Source of the DNA: Iris pallida
Taxonomy: Eukaryota > Streptophyta > Magnoliopsida > Asparagales > Iridaceae
Reading direction: 5' to 3'
DNA length: 64,000 nt
NCBI GenBank assembly: GCA_029216955.1
Contig: JANAVB010005597.1
Coordinates: forward strand, 43,536,535-43,600,534
A model generated the notes under the pieces. It searched no databases and was not told where the DNA came from. It saw only the letters and a list, made by a program, of their open reading frames with translations. Position 1 is the first letter of the stretch. Each line of letters begins with the position of its first letter. This document shows positions 34,714 to 47,684 of this stretch, one piece after another. A program made the position numbers and the translations under genes.

Positions 34714-37700
34714 TGTAATGTCCCAAATTCGTAATACGTATTTAGTGTACGTATACGTGTTTTGGGCCCATAATTTATTTAGTCATGATTAGTTATCGTG
34801 GTTTATTTTGCACTGGCTTGATTTTATTGGCATTGATAGTTTAAATGGTTTTAATGGTTCATTAGTTTATTTTGGATTAGTGATTTCATGATTCATTTGG
34901 TTTAATTGCTAGAGAGAGTTTATTGGCCTTGACTTGGTTCACCTTGGTTTATCTTGGCTTGGTTTATTCCTGGGGTTGGTTTGGTTCGGCTAGGCTTGGT
35001 TGCCTTGGTTCATCAAGAACCAAGGGGTGAACCCCCTACCTACCACCACCCATAGTATTTATTACCCTTTCTCCTTCTCTCTCTTCATTAATATCATCTT
35101 CTTCTCCACCATTAACTTCTTACCTACCAGAGAGAAGAGAGAGAGAGCTAGGCAAGTGCATCTTGCTTCATGGGGGAACTCTAATTTTATTACTTCATTC
35201 TCTCCCTTACTACATTCTAAAGCACTTTAGAACTTGGCATTTTCACTTTCCATGGCTAGATTCTTGTAGATCTATATTTACATTATTTTCGGATTTCTTG
35301 GGTTTTGATCTACTTAATCTGGTTATTTTCGAGTTTTGATGGTTCCATATTGTAGAGAATTTCGTTCTACCCCATTTTGACCTATGAAAGTTCTGATTTG
35401 GACTCCGGATGATGGAGTTGTGGAGCTTGAGAACTTGGCTTTTATGGTGTTCATCTTCTCAGAAATTTGGAGAAGATGAACTGTGCTTGGACTTGACTTG
35501 ACCGCATGACAATTCATGCGGCAAGTGATTCAGCAGCATGAGACTCTCAGCCGCATAGGCTGAGTCTCATTCTTGGCCGCATGGACTTTTCCCTACTTGG
35601 CCGCATATGCGCCCTTGTACTCTTCTGAGCCGCATGAATTATCTTAGCCGTATGAGCCCCCACCACTTGAGTCGCAGCCGCATATGACACATCTCCCGCT
35701 GGCCGCATAAGCACCACATTCCTGAGCCGCATGACCCTTGCTTGGACCCAGCCGCATGGACTCGATTGATTGAGCCGCATGGACTCGATTGACCTTAGCC
35801 GCATGGACTCAATTGATCGGGCCGCACGGATCCAATTGATTCCAGCCGCATGGGTTTTTGAACCCTGCGCTGTATGGATTCGATTGATCTCAGCCGCATG
35901 GGGCCAAGAATATTCTTAGCCGCATAGGGTCCACCCCTCCCCACCAGCCGCATGAACCCCCATCTCCACTCTTTTCAGCCGCATGGACCCGAACTCCTTC
36001 TTGGCCGTAGGGGCTTTTCCCTTATTAGCCGCATGCTTGAGCATGACGTGATAGTGACCCGTAGTGGTGCACTCCTGATATAATAACCTGACATGACCTG
36101 ATAGTGGCCCGTCGTGGCACACTCTTGACTAGTACACTTGATATGATAAACGAGACATGATTATCTCGAATAGCTGTTGCGACGGCTACCTGACATGACA
36201 TGACCTGTATAATTACCTGGACACTGTAGGCGATTGTGCTTGTACAAATAATCCAGTCCTGTCGTGTATCATGTCTAGGAGGGGACTCCTGAGTACCACG
36301 GTCAGGAGTACCTACTGAAATGGACTAAGGTTAATGACTAGTATAATTCATTAGACATGAAGAGATGTTTCCCAGTTACAGGCGATCCCGTTATCCCGGC
36401 CGCAAATGTTTGGACTTGTAGCCTGCCGACGAGTAGGGCACATTTCTAGCCCACTGTTATGTGGGGCACCCACCATTGTCACTTAAATGATTGAACTCTA
36501 TTGTCACTCTAATACATTGTACTCTCTAAATTGTCACTATAATGATTGTCTGGATAACCTGGATAGCTGCAGGGCCTGTGACTACTTGGAGTATCTCATT
36601 GCATCTTGCTAGTAACTAGGATTGTGATAACCCTAGTTAGTTAATGTAGAAAGCCGTAGGCAATGATTGGCCGTGATTGATTGGATGGAGTCTAGTCCGG
36701 TATAGTATTGTCTAGAAGTGATTGATTGCAAGATTGTACCAGAATGATTGAATGATTGTCACTCCAGATTGTCACTATAACGATTGTACTCTATTGTCAC
36801 TCTAGCATATTGCACTCTTCATTGTCACTTTTATCATTGTACTCTCTCCTTTTCACGATAATGATTGGCACCTTTAGCAATAAACGATCAGAGACTAAGT
36901 TCTGTTCAGGCGGAGGGTTACAATCTCGGTCCTTGTTTGGTTTAAGGATTGTAACCTGGCTTCCGGAATAGTACATTCGTCTTCTCTTCATATATTGTCC
37001 AGCTATATTTTATTTAGCACGATTCTCCAGTTCTTTTATGTCAATGATGCTTCTCTTAATTATTTTCTCTGATTGGGGCAAGTGCATTGGTAGTGTACAA
37101 ACCTCAATCTGTGTTACTTATTGTTTTCTTACATGCTGAATGCTAATGATTTGTTGGCTTTAGTTCTTAAGTGAAGCCTCCTTTGTGGCACTTGCTCTCT
37201 CTGGGGTCTGACCCAGCTGGTTTTGTATGGCCAGATACCGGAGCAGCACCAAAGGATCTCCCTGCTTTCCAGCCCGATGGTGGTCACCAGGCGTAACCAG
37301 GGCATCGAGTGGGTTTCTTTTTTGTTCTTCCACTGTAATATTGTAAATTATTCTTTTGAGGCGTTTAGCCGACGAGCAAGTGTTAGCTCGATTGTACTTA
37401 CTTACTGTCTGCCTACGGGCTGTAACATGATTGACAAGCCCCGGGGGTTGATCATGTATGACTGAACTCTTGCTAGTCCTCACATTTTGTAACGACTAGC
37501 TTCATGATCATTCCGAATATATAATGTATGGGACGCCTTACTATTGTATATTTGGTGGTCTGATATCTTGTAACTATTATTAGTTGGTTGAGATTGAGAC
37601 AATAGGCTATTTTATGACCTTAAGAGACTGATGGATTGTAGTGAAACCCTCACATATCTAGACAGCCGTGATCGTATAGCGGTGTGGATTCCATTCCGTT

Positions 37701-37758
37701 ATACGTAGCTGGCTATGTCTGCCCCCGCTCTCCAGTATTCTGGTTCTGGGGCGTGACA
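34714..37758 (+). mobile_element. Solo LTR D (3045 bp), Tekay-type, with target duplication AGCAT
   Basis: TGTAATGTCCCAAATTCG ... TCTGGGGCGTGACA, flanked by AGCAT at 34709-34713 and 37759-37763. The 3' half is related to the E LTR, with shared CTGACCCAGCTGGTTTTGT, TTTGAGGCGTTTAGCCGACG and CCCGCTCTCCAGTATTCTGG. No internal domain is present, so it arose by recombination between the LTRs of a former element. Confidence 0.95.
35520..36040. repeat. GCCGCAT short-motif array in solo LTR D
   Basis: About 16 exact copies of GCCGCAT and four variants (GCCGTAT, GCCGCAC, GCTGTAT, GCCGTAG), spaced mostly 20-27 bases. Phrases such as GGACTCGATTGA lie between them. The array is followed by TGATAGTGACCCGTAGTGG, exactly as the TGCGCA array is in element E. 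Confidence 0.85.
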
Positions 37759-39806
37759 AGCATCGACCTGATGAAGAATCGATGCACGGCTTACATTGGC
37801 CCGTCAAGATGAATCCAGACTTAGAGTTTCAAAGGCGCGCTCGGAGTATCGCTCGGCCGATGCGTACATCGCTAAGGTGGGTGGCTCCGATGAACCCGTC
37901 TTTGCTTAGCCTAGACACATAACAATACGGACACTAATGCTAGAATCGCTAGGCGATAATACCGTGTATGCTAACAAATGACTCAACGCACCTAGCTAAG
38001 GTAATAATCCCATCTTGTATGCTTGTATAGAATATGGAAAGGAACTTGAAAAATGTGAACTCTCGCACCGCGCTCCGCGCTCGTGCTAAGGCACAAGCTT
38101 ACGTTCACGTCCCTTATGCGTTCAACAATGAAACAATGAATGGTTTACAACAATGAAACGGGAAGACTATCAACATAGTCGTTCCGAGTAGAGTATATCA
38201 ACATTGAAAGACTATGGGACCGATGGGTCGCCAAGGCGACTCCCGCACTGGGAGTTGCGTAACGAATGAATGAATGAATGAATGAATGAATGAATGAATA
38301 CGTGAATGAATCGATGAACGAACGAACAAGTGAAAGAAAGAAAGAAAAGAAAGAATACATGGAAGATAAGAAAGGAAAGAATGGTTAGCGACAGGTGTGA
38401 CGGACACGTACAACGGAGTTCTCTACCCGCGCTGCACGGACGCCAACCTGGTCGATAACGCATTATGGCTAAGGGTTAGCCTACGGCTCGGAGATAGCCG
38501 CTAAGTTAAAATGACAAGATAATACGAAATGGTCGTGGACAAACGGCACGGGCGATGGGGGGAATACCGTGGCCGTGATGTGGAAGGATTCTGCGACACG
38601 GGCGATGGGAGGGAAACCGTGGCCGGCCTAGGCGGAATCAAAACGGGGCTTACGAACTGCCTGGGTGTGGGCTTGGCTTCCCAGGAGACGTAAGTGCAGG
38701 GTATTTCAAAAGACTTAACGGGGTGTGCCAGCCAACACCCTACGCTAATTTGAGAAATACCAAGGGGAAAATATCCAAAATGGCTTGTGAAGCCAGCGAC
38801 CCATGCATGTAGATTAAGTGGACTATGCTGGTGGCAATCCACGTGCAAGTCATTGCATTGAAACAAGTAGTCTAAGTTAACTAAATGAAGTGCCTCCTGA
38901 ATATGCTTGAAATGTAACACTCTGAACATGCCTGAGATGTAACACTCTGAACATGCTTAAAATGTAACACACCAAATGTTAAGGAGTAATTCATGCAAGT
39001 GAGTTAGATGACGCACCCACGACGTGCTAGAACCCGAGGCAGGGACACGCCCTTGATATTGAATGTTTACATGAATTCCGTCAAGTTACTACATGTGAAT
39101 TGTTGACTAACTTGGTTTACTTTGGACAGGGAAGGCCGAACGGTAAGTATGGGTAAGTCGTGCTTGCATTTCCATGCACACACTTGAATTCGACAACACG
39201 AGATAGGTTATGAAATATACCATGAAACTGATCCTAAGGTAAGATTAGAAAGACAATGAATGATAGGCGGTGCACAAAAGTAAATAGAACGTGTTTGGTA
39301 ATGATAGCATTGTGGGCGAGCTAGCCTCCCCACCAGTGCATAACAATATACTGATAACCCCACTGTCTGCTTGCAGGATGCAGGAGACGTTGCCGGATGC
39401 GGAGCTTCCGTCAAACGTCTAAAGCGTGGAGCTAGCTCTGGGGCCTTGGAGCGTTGCAAGGAGCTGAAGCACCATATACAGGACATAATGTATCGGAACA
39501 TCGCCATGAATCATTCCATCTTGTAAGCCACTTGGCACGCCATTTATATTTCAGAGAGAGAGGCTTGAGCGATTCGTAATATCGGCCTAGCGCCGCTTGT
39601 AAACTTCTTGAAAATCAATAAAGTGTTTGAATTTGCTTCAACTTGTGTTCATTTACTTTCTGCTGCAAATGGGGACACTCTGTGCGACTCTGTGGCCTAG
39701 CTCAAATCGGCCGTTTCTGGACATAGCCTTGCACGGGCGCAACCTAGGCCCGTGCGGTATCACGCCTTAGCAAGGACGATCGCTCCTACGGGAGCGGGGC
39801 GTGACA

Positions 39807-39892
39807 ATTAGTCCACAAACGAGCTTAAACCGAGCTGGACCGAGTCGAATACGAGCCGAATACGAACGGTTTGAATCGTTTTACAGTCCTAG
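39807..39892. mobile_element. Right part of a hAT-like MITE, cut by element C
   Basis: GAGCTTAAACCGAGCTGGAC, GAATACGAACGG and the end TTTGAATCGTTTTACAGTCCTA are the counterpart of the MITE at 9178-9313. Its left part is missing at the element C border. Confidence 0.5.
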
Positions 39893-40186
39893 TTGGAATC
39901 TGTTGTCCCTATTTTGGTGCTCCCAATCATGCCCCCTCTTACAAGTAGAGTTGGAACCTACCAAATTTACAAAAAAAATACTCAAAATTGATGGAATCCA
40001 TATCTACTTATAAGGGTAGACATGGTTGGAAACACCAAAAAAGAAACAGCAGATCTCAGTTATTTGAGAGAAGTATTGTTGTCTTCTTTTTCTTTTTTTG
40101 AAATCTCACTCACACACACAATTGAGGGGCTCGAACTTTGTCGGGCTCCTCCGGGTGTCCACTCTAATACTAGGCTATAAAGTTCG

Positions 40187-40660
40187 TGTTGGGAACGAAG
40201 AGCGGAAACCGTTCCCCCAAACCAGAAAGTCCTGCGAGAGAACCAAGCAAAAGCACACAAACCAAAAATGCCAAACACAACCGCAGACACAAAGATTTTT
40301 GACGTAGAAAACCCTTGTGGGAAAAATCACGGGATGATCGGAGTCCAACCCTGAAGAACGTCCACTAATGGAATAAAGAGAATAGACCCTCTACAAGCTC
40401 CTCCCGATCCAACACGGATCACCACAACTCACTTGAAAGAAGAAATTTTTTGATTGCGGACTCCGAAGAACAAGAGATGCCAAAAAATTATTCGAAGCAA
40501 TCTCTCCTTCACAATAGTCCTTAATCCTCTCTCTCTCTCAAAGATTGTAAAGCACTCTTGTTTTGAGATGAGTTTACAACTAGCATGCATCACCCTTTTA
40601 TAAGCCCTTGGTAATCCATACATGGAAGGCCAATATATATGGAAACTTCCAATATGCATC
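40187..40660 (-). mobile_element. Probable Ty1/copia LTR fragment
   Basis: TGTTGGGAACG at 40187 is preceded by CTCTAATACTAGG, which resembles the complement of an initiator-Met PBS placed just beyond an LTR end. GACGTAGAAAACCC and TGTGGGAAAAATCACGG (about 40300-40330) resemble a motif common in plant copia LTRs. No coding region is attached and no second LTR is seen. Confidence 0.4.
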
Positions 40661-40666
40661 AATCAT

Positions 40667-42966
40667 TGTAACGCCCCAGTCCCAAAATACGTAGGACTAG
40701 GTACGTATCCATGCCAGCTATATACATACGAAATACACTCCAATATATGAAAACCTCGTATGAATACATAAACTTTAAAATGCAGTAGAACCATAACTAA
40801 CTAATCTCATCCACAAAATATAAGAATAAAAGATATCATAAATTCGACTATGAATTATCATTGGTACATGTAGTTGGACGGAGACAAATCCACTACCAAC
40901 TATGAAAAGAAATACATGATAAGCAAAAGAAAGATTTTGGCGAGCGAAGCGAAGACGATCCAAGTGCAATCATCATCGAAGAAATAGCGCAGATCACGGC
41001 TAGAGCTAGAACACCTACGAAAGACAATAGCACACACACCTGGAGAGATAACCAGGTCCTCAGAGGGACGTAACAAGACACATAATATCATGCCATATAA
41101 ACTGAATAAATATTGCTCAAATAAATAAGTCAATCGAATTATAACATGGTCCAATACGCACCTACTGAACGAGCGTACCATGCCCCCAACCAAAGAAGGA
41201 CAGGAGATGGTAAACTAATTCACGGTGACGTATCTTTCCATGCTATGAATCCAATATGGTATCCGGACCCCAACAAGGTTCAATATCTTCTCATCGAAGT
41301 AGTAAGTCACACCTACAACCAAACAAGGACAAGATGTGACGAACTAATTCGCGACAAGTTATTGTTCCAAGCCACGGTCAGATACAAGTACCCAAACAAA
41401 AAGTACTCGTACCTAACGGATAAATGTGCCTAACCGTTCTAAGTGAAATTTAGTTAAGAACAATCCTTCCTACGCATGGGCCCTGGCTAAATAGGATCGG
41501 TGTAGTCCCCACTTGGGCACCAGAGGCCCCATCAGTAAGAGCATGACGTTCCGCAGAATCGTCAATGGCCATCAGTAATCATGGGTAAACTGACCCGCGT
41601 CTCCGGCGGAGCTCACGGGTTACAAAAGGGAAAGTGCATCGAAGCCCATACGCTAAGAAATTGTCCTCTCCACCCAATGCCTACTCTGTTGTATCCACAA
41701 CAGTAAACCTCTATAACCGCTAAGTCAAACTAAGCATGCAACCTCTATTAGCGGTTATTCCTATCGTACGGCTTGTACGTACTGGTGGCCAGCCAATCAC
41801 GTACTTCCGTGTCCTACATGTGACACACAACTTCGTGTTACAATGTGTCAAGGCCAATGAATGCAACACACAAGGTGGTCCCTTAAATCTAGGTTTAATG
41901 TGAGAAAAATAATACATAGCAGAAAATATAAATGAACAGTAAGTTCTAACAGGTTATGCCATGTATCACAGTTTATTTTGCATAAAGAAAATAAATAATG
42001 CATGAAATATGAGCTAAAATAAATAAACAGCAAATGGCAAGGTGTCTTGCCTGGTAGTACGTCTGGTGTGCTGCGATAATCATGGTGGCACGAATCGCGA
42101 CTTCGGTGCGACAACTACACAAGGGGACCTCTGATGGCGGTACGGATGGTTCCATTGGGTCCAGGACGGTCAATTTGGTTAGGATCGATAGGTGGAAGGG
42201 AAGAATTTGGCAAGGGGTAGGAATGATTCGTTTTAGTCATGGGCAAGAATAAATAATCGAAGAAGTTTTGTATATATAAATAAATATTTTGGAAAATATT
42301 TATTGTTTGAAATATATATTTTTATTAGTAAAATACTTTTAGATAAATACTTGAAAGTCATAAAAACCATCTTTATATCCAAACTATAATTTGTTTGTAG
42401 AAAATATTACATCTATATTTAATCCCATAAAAATAAGCTTCGAAATCTTGTTTGAAGTACCTATAGGGTCAAGCCCTAATACTATATTTTGATAAAATAC
42501 AACATAGAGAAATATTATATAATTATTTTATTGAACAACAACTACAGGAAAATTTACAAAATAATTGCTAATATTATCAATTAATCAAAATAATTATTAT
42601 AATAGTATATATACATAATATACCAATATACAAATTTCAAAATTTACTACTGTTTCCCAAATTATTCATCATATTAATTAATAATACTAAAAATAACAAA
42701 ACATTAATGATTTATAAATCACTACTGTATCCTCTCCTCGAATGACTAATAAAAGAGTAAAAAAAAGATAAAAAAATAAAATATACCATAATTGTCCTGA
42801 ACCAAAAAGGGAGGAGAGAGAATGATGAAAGAGGGAAAGGGAGGAGAGAGCGGAGAGGTCGGGGCTCGGAGTGGAGCGCCGGCGGAGGTGCCGCTCCGGC
42901 GGAGAGAAAAGGGGAGGCGGAGAGAAGGAGATCGGGAGAGAGAGGTGAGCTGGGAGAGCGGAAACG
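40667..42966 (-). mobile_element. LTR-like element F, interrupted by the A array
   Basis: TGTAACGCCCCAGTCCC at 40667 is the complement of an LTR end GGGGCGTTACA. ATCAT at 40662-40666 could be its target site. The interior has a degenerate direct repeat (about 41176-41220 and 41315-41360, around CCAAACAAGGACA and GAACTAATTCGC), AT-rich DNA, and a GA/GC-rich block at 42790-42966. No start terminus is found before A begins at 42967, so F probably continues beyond the window. Confidence 0.5.
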
Positions 42967-44637
42967 TGTCACGACCCGCACCCTAGAGTAAGGGCATGAG
43001 ACGTGGGTACGTCCAGCCTACGTCGCAGTGTCGGCGGTAGAACGCTGTCCTAGGTCAACAATCATCTAGCAATATATCTCTAAACAGTTTATACTCCCCG
43101 AATGGGGGTGACATAGCAGTAAAACTCAATCACATCTAAGGAAGAGATAGCACGATATGAAATAGAACTCAAGAAAATAAATAGATAAAAAGTAGTCTAA
43201 GATAATCCCAGCAATATCCAGAAGTACATGGTCTCAGATACAGAATAAAAGAATATATACAACTCTGAACTCCAAATATAGTCTAGCTAAAACATGTCTC
43301 AAGACTGCATAAAGTAAAATAAGCCTAACTAATCTAATCTAGGCAGTCGGGGTGATATCCTCAGCTAGAGCTGGGTCCTCCTGAGAGTCCAGCTCGCAGG
43401 TGTCATCTAAGGCTGCCCCGTAGTAGGTATCCAGGCAAGCCTCCTCCTCGTCCTCTGTAATATTTTCAACAGGTCCAGTCAGGACAGGAGCGAGTACAGT
43501 ACATCTCAACAGTTCATAGCAGGTTAGAAAATATAATCATGCAGTAAAGTAAGATACAAGTACTGAAAGAAGTGCAGTATGTAAACAGAGAGAGAGAAAG
43601 CTGTAATAGAAATATCTACTATAAATAAAGAACTAACATGTGGCTAGTGAGTCAGAGTACAATATAGACATATAAATGGCATAGGAGATTCTGATAAGAC
43701 ACTATGGAAGAGATTCTAATAAGATACTACTTGGGTATTATTCACATGTCTACTTCTACTCTCCCGTACTCCCAATCAATACACAAGGATCCAACCAGGT
43801 TATGTTATGATACTATGTAAGGCCCCCGAAGGGTGATAAGCCCCCGAAGGGTGGTAAGCCTCCGAAAGGTGATAAGCCCCCAAAGGGTGATACATAGTAG
43901 ACCCATAAATGGGATAAGGATTCCAGGAAGACTCTGTGATCATAAGAGTATTTGTCACAAGTGATCAAAGAATCAACGAAGCATAGTGATACGCTATGTA
44001 AGTGAAACGCACAGAACATAGTGTACCCGATGCTCCCTAAGGATAACATCTCAAGAAGGGATCCATATAGTACCAATCCGTGTGACCAACCTGACAGTAA
44101 AAGTAAAGTAATCTACTGCAGGAAATAGTTCTAAACAGGATATAAAATGATCAGAGAATGTACTCGCCTGGTATCTGAGTGTCCGATATGAAATTACTGT
44201 CCGATGAGTGGTGTCTGGCTCCTAATCAGAACAGCACAAGTCACAACAAGTCAAAAATAGTAAAATGAAGTCCTACTATGCATTCTACATGATTCTAGGT
44301 CAATCTAGGCCAAAGTCAACTCTTGGTCAACCCTGGTCAACCCTAGAAGTCAAACTAGGTCAACTATGGTCAAACTAGGTCTAACAGGTCCAAACTAGGT
44401 CAAGCAAGTCTACACTAGTCCAATAACAAGTACACAACTATATCAAGCCAAAATCAAACCATCACACTAATTTCCTTGGGCCACATTAGCTACTTTCTAC
44501 ATTACACATTATCCAAACATCCATTACACCTATGCATATATATACCTTACACATAATACATAGGTATTCATACTAGATACCCAAAAGATACACAACCCTA
44601 ATATATATAGATATATATATACACATATAGCTCAACC

Positions 44638-44699
<62 letters not shown>

Positions 44700-45016
44700 C
44701 AAACATTACATATATTATATATGTATACCTATTATATACATAAACTTAACTATATGAAGACTAGGGAATTTATATATAGAGAGAAAGGACAGTGTGTGTG
44801 AGTGTTAGAGTGATAGGGTGAGAAGGAAAAATCTGAAATCAATGTGTGTGTGTATGTGCAACATGTAACAGGAACTTAGAATAGGCATGTGTGTTAGGGA
44901 AAACAAAAGTGTGTGACCATGTGCAGTGCTTAGGTGAGGGGGAGTGTTCAGTGTGCAGGAATAAAAATAGTGAAGAGAGAGAGAGAGACAAGGCTGTGTG
45001 TGTGTGCAGGAATAAA
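42967..45016 (-). repeat. Distal part of an A LTR joined to gag
   Basis: Co-linear with 45575-47630. The missing part is the LTR start. The joint with gag is at AAACCTG (45016-45022), a heptamer also present in gag at the matching place (CACAAACCTGCCGAGG, about 62546). This points to a deletion between short repeats. It includes four 18-19-bp units of GCCCCCGAAGGGTGATAA type at 43821-43895. Confidence 0.8.
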
Positions 45017-45324
45017 AACCTGTCGAGGCGGCCAAACTCCCTGGCGTACTCCTCCACTGAGAGACTCCCCTGGACTAGGCTCTCGAATATCTGAGCTGCG
45101 TCCCCGTCTCCTGGAGGCGGTGGCTGCTGAAAGGGATCCTCTGGAATGACCGGGTCCTGTCTCCGAGTCGGTGGATGCATACCCCCTGCTGCGGCTGCCG
45201 ATGTCTCAATACGAGTTGAGGTGGCAGGAGCTGCAGTCCCCTGGCCTCGCCGTACTGGCTGAGAGGTAGCAGTCCCCTCTATAGCATCCTCATGAATGGC
45301 ACGCTGCGATCGAGTCTCTACCAT
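45017..45324 (-). pseudogene. gag: gag 5' fragment of a second A unit
   Basis: It starts [17 protein letters not shown] and follows the main A gag to VEEYAREFGRLDRF, then runs into LTR sequence. It shares with the main copy the absence of the first half of the capsid domain (GDGDAAQ directly before [15 protein letters not shown]). The leader behind it, including the splice-like signals, is also preserved. Confidence 0.85.
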
Positions 45325-45574
45325 CCTGAAAATAGACAAACAAGAGTATCAATTTCTGAGAAAGAAGCGAAATAACAAAGGCGGACAATTATAATTCAAA
45401 GGATCAGCTGACAAAAAGGATTTAGATGGCAATAAAAGAATTTTTTGTTTTTTCCTAAAGTGATTGAGTACCTTAAAATTAATGTTCTATAACTTACTGC
45501 AGGCTGTAGTGATACTCTAGTTCAAATAGCACTACACTTCTAGTCTAGATCTGCATGGGCCACCACTGAAAACG

Positions 45575-47205
45575 TGTCACGACCCGCACCCTAGAGTAAG
45601 GGCACGAGACGTGGGTACGTCCAGCCTACGCCGCAGTGTCGGCGGTAGAACGCTGTCCTAGGTCAACAATCGTCTAGCAATATATCTCTAAACAGTTTAT
45701 ACTCTCCGAATGGGGGTGACATAGCAGTAAAACTCAATCACATCTAAGGAAGAGATAGCACGATATGAAATAGAACTCAAGAAAATAAATAGATAAAAAG
45801 TAGTCTAAGATAATCCCAGCAATATCCAGAAGTACATGGTCTCAGATACAGAATGAAAGAATATATACAACTCTGAACTCCAAATATAGTCTAGCTAAAA
45901 CATGTCTCAAGACTGCATAAAGTAAAATAAGCCTAACTAATCTAATCTAGGCAATCGGGGTGATATCCTCAGCTAGAGCTGGGTCCTCCTGAGAGTCCAG
46001 CTCGCAGGTGTCATCTAAGGCTGCCCCGTAGTAGGTATCCAGGCAAGCCTCCTCCTCGACCTCTGTAATATTTTCAACATGTCCAGTCAGAACAGGAGCG
46101 AGTACAGTACATCTCAACAGTTCATAGTAGCTTAGAAGATATAATCATGCAGTAAAGTAAGATACAAGTACTGAAAGAAGTGCAGTATGTAAACAGAGAG
46201 AGAGAAAGCTGCAATAGAAATATCTACTATAAATAAAGAACTAACATGTGGCTAGTGAGTCAGAGTACAATATAGACATGTAAATGGCATAGGAGATTCT
46301 GATAAGACACTATGGAAGAGATTCTAATAAGATACTACTTGGGTATTATTCACATGTCTACTTCTACTCCCCCGTACCCCCAATCAATATACAAGGATCC
46401 AACCAGGTTATGTTATGATACTATGTAAGGCCCCCGAAGGGTGATAAGCCCCCGAAGGGTGGTAAGCCTCCGAAAGGTGATAAGCCCCCAAAAGGTGATA
46501 CATAGTAGACCCATAAATGGGATAAGGATTCCAGGAAGACTCTATGATCATAAGAGTATATGTCACAAGTGATCGAAGAATCAACGAAGCATAGTGATAC
46601 GCTATGTAAGTGAAACGCACAGAACATAGAGTATCCGATGCTCCCTAAGGATAACATCTCAAGAAGGGATCCATATAGTACCAATCCGTGTGACCAACGT
46701 GACAGTACAAGTAAATTAATCTACTGCAGGAAATAGTTCTAAGCAAGATATGAAATGATCAGAGAATGTACTCGCCTGGTATCTGAGTGTCCAATATGAA
46801 AGTACTGTCCGAGGAGTGGTGTCTGGCTCCTAATCAGAACAGCACAAGTCACAACAAGTCCAAAATAGTAAAATAAAGTCCTACTATGCATTCTACATGA
46901 TTCTAGGTCAATCTAGGCCAAAGTCAACTCTTGGTCAACCCTGGTCAACCCTAGAAGTCAAACTAGGTCAACTATGGTCAAACTAGGTCTAACAGGTCCA
47001 AACTAGGTCAAGCAAGTCTACACTAGTCCAATAACAAGTACACAACTATATCAAGCCAAAATCAAACCATCACACTAATTTCCTTGGGCCACATTAGCTA
47101 CTTTCTACATTACACATTATCCAAACATCCATTACACCTATGCATATATATACCTTACACATAATACATAGGTATTCATACTAGATACCCAAAAGATACA
47201 CAACC

Positions 47206-47295
<90 letters not shown>

Positions 47296-47303
47296 GCTCA
47301 ACC

Positions 47304-47351
<48 letters not shown>

Positions 47352-47623
47352 CAAACATTACATATATTATATATGTATACCTATTATATACATAAACTTA
47401 ACTATATGAAGACTAGGGAATTTATATATATAGAGAAAGGACAGTGTGTGTGAGTGTTAGAGTGATAGGGTGAGAAGGAATAATCTGAAATCAATGTGTG
47501 TGTGTATGTGCAACATGTAACAGGAACTTAGAATAGGCATGTGTGTTAGGGAAAACAAAAGTGTGTGACCATGTGCAGTGCTTAGGTGAGGGGGAGTGTT
47601 CAGTGTGCAGGAATAAAAACAGT

Positions 47624-47684
<61 letters not shown>

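Larger units (their letters stand above)
30893..39806 (+). mobile_element. Non-autonomous long-LTR gypsy element C, 5'-truncated, carrying solo LTR D
   Basis: Order: 699-bp remnant of the 5' LTR (30893-31591), initiator-Met PBS (31595-31606), 3034 bp of internal DNA without coding, 3' LTR starting TGTAATGACCCGC at 34626 and ending GCGTGACA at 39806. Subtracting D and one copy of its target duplication, the 3' LTR is 2131 bp. The right flank is ATTAG; the matching left duplication is lost with the 5' truncation. It has the features of a LARD. Confidence 0.85.
34626..39806 (+). repeat. 3' LTR of element C, split by solo LTR D
   Basis: 34626-34713 and 37764-39806 form one LTR once D and one copy of AGCAT are removed. 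It contains a (GAAT)n microsatellite at about 38263-38300. Confidence 0.9.

Noticed and set aside
35520..36040. CRISPR-like array of regularly spaced GCCGCAT
   Set aside because: The repeat is only 7 bp, spacing varies, and it lies in a plant LTR.
42790..42960. GC-rich block next to the A array as a possible host exon
   Set aside because: GA/GGAG-rich sequence without a conserved frame; best read as the leader part of LTR F.
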